Source: a virus. Taken from it: a stretch of 21,739 nt of DNA. How positions within the stretch are numbered: position 1 is the first letter of the stretch; the number at the start of each line of letters is the position of its first letter. Of the stretch, positions 21,653-21,739 are shown piece by piece. Where the stretch lies: positions 1-21,739 of IMG/VR virus record IMGVR_UViG_3300005613_000460. One strand, given 5' to 3'. Position numbers and translations under genes: made by a program. Below the pieces are notes generated by a model. That model had not been told where the DNA came from. It searched no databases and was given only the letters and a program-made list of their open reading frames with translations.

Positions 21653-21739
21653 CTTGAACCTTTATCTTTAATGTTTTTATGAGTTCCTCCCTACTGACCT
21701 GTAGTCGTTCCTCTGCTATGTTAAAATACTCCTCCGTAA
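21615..21739. repeat. Direct repeat, right copy (methyltransferase/segment junction)
   Basis: Right partner of 499-623. It runs to the window edge, so its full length is not visible. The sequences beyond each copy on the downstream side are unrelated (chaperone-like gene versus small terminase), so this is a duplicated cassette and not terminal redundancy. Confidence 0.85.
21639..21739 (-). CDS. C-terminal end of a second DNA methyltransferase, cut by the window edge
   Basis: The last 33 codons and stop of a gene entering from the right. The end IAEERLQVSREELI, then KTLKIKVQGELF, is the same as the end of the methyltransferase at 523-1536; only one residue differs across the visible stretch (EEYFN instead of EEYFD). 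The catalytic motifs lie outside the window, so whether this copy also lacks its central segment cannot be seen directly. The detached segment that follows suggests it does. Confidence 0.8.
   Translation of the reverse strand, partial: TEEYFNIAEERLQVSREELIKTLKIKVQGELF

Noticed and set aside
1-21739. Similarity of both window ends taken as terminal redundancy or a circular genome of about 21.1 kb
   Set aside because: The copies diverge strongly in the variable core of the segment gene and are followed by unrelated genes (chaperone-like versus small terminase). True redundancy would be identical.

Overview
This window is about 21.7 kb of the genome of a tailed, siphovirus-like phage, low in GC. 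It probably infects a member of the Bacteroidota. The host guess rests on three things: A/T-rich leaders with few Shine-Dalgarno sequences, an XkdF-like prohead protease next to a separate scaffold gene, and structural proteins that look like families common in Bacteroidota phages. Nearly everything is on the minus strand, in tight operons with ATGA or TAATG overlaps. No host gene, tRNA, rRNA, CRISPR array or insertion sequence was seen.

Layout, read in the direction of minus-strand transcription (right to left). At the right edge lies the end of a second DNA methyltransferase (21639-21739), followed by a small detached methyltransferase segment (21266-21652). A virion operon follows: small and large terminase (21261-19695), a tail-chaperone-like protein, two probable head-tail completion proteins, two large tail proteins, the tape measure (14482-12278), an XkdF-like protease, a small membrane protein, scaffold, major capsid protein and tail tube protein. 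A strong hairpin terminator sits at 8770-8794. Beyond it come a small protein, the portal, a connector, two fibre-like proteins separated by a small protein, a holin-like protein and a 43-residue coiled-coil protein that ends in a bidirectional terminator (3879-3910).

The left part is a regulatory hub (about 3044-3606). It holds four copies of a putative promoter element, CTTTTACT followed by a TATAAT-like box; three point right and one points left. It also holds two intrinsic-terminator-like hairpins and a three-arm RNA arrangement that looks like an attenuator. The rightward side feeds the only convincing plus-strand gene (3607-3834). The leftward side feeds an HNH endonuclease, a 25-residue membrane peptide, a sigma-like factor, two small proteins, a methyltransferase, its detached segment, and the start of another gene at the window edge.

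The most unusual feature is the methyltransferase. The catalytic protein (523-1536) has both class-beta motifs (DPPY early, DPFMGSGTTG late), but the variable central segment that normally lies between them is missing. That segment is encoded as a separate protein directly downstream, starting at a GTG that overlaps the catalytic gene's stop. A second copy of the same arrangement lies at the right edge, so two related methyltransferase cassettes in direct orientation bracket the virion genes. All functional statements come from reading the sequence and from family knowledge; no database search was run.
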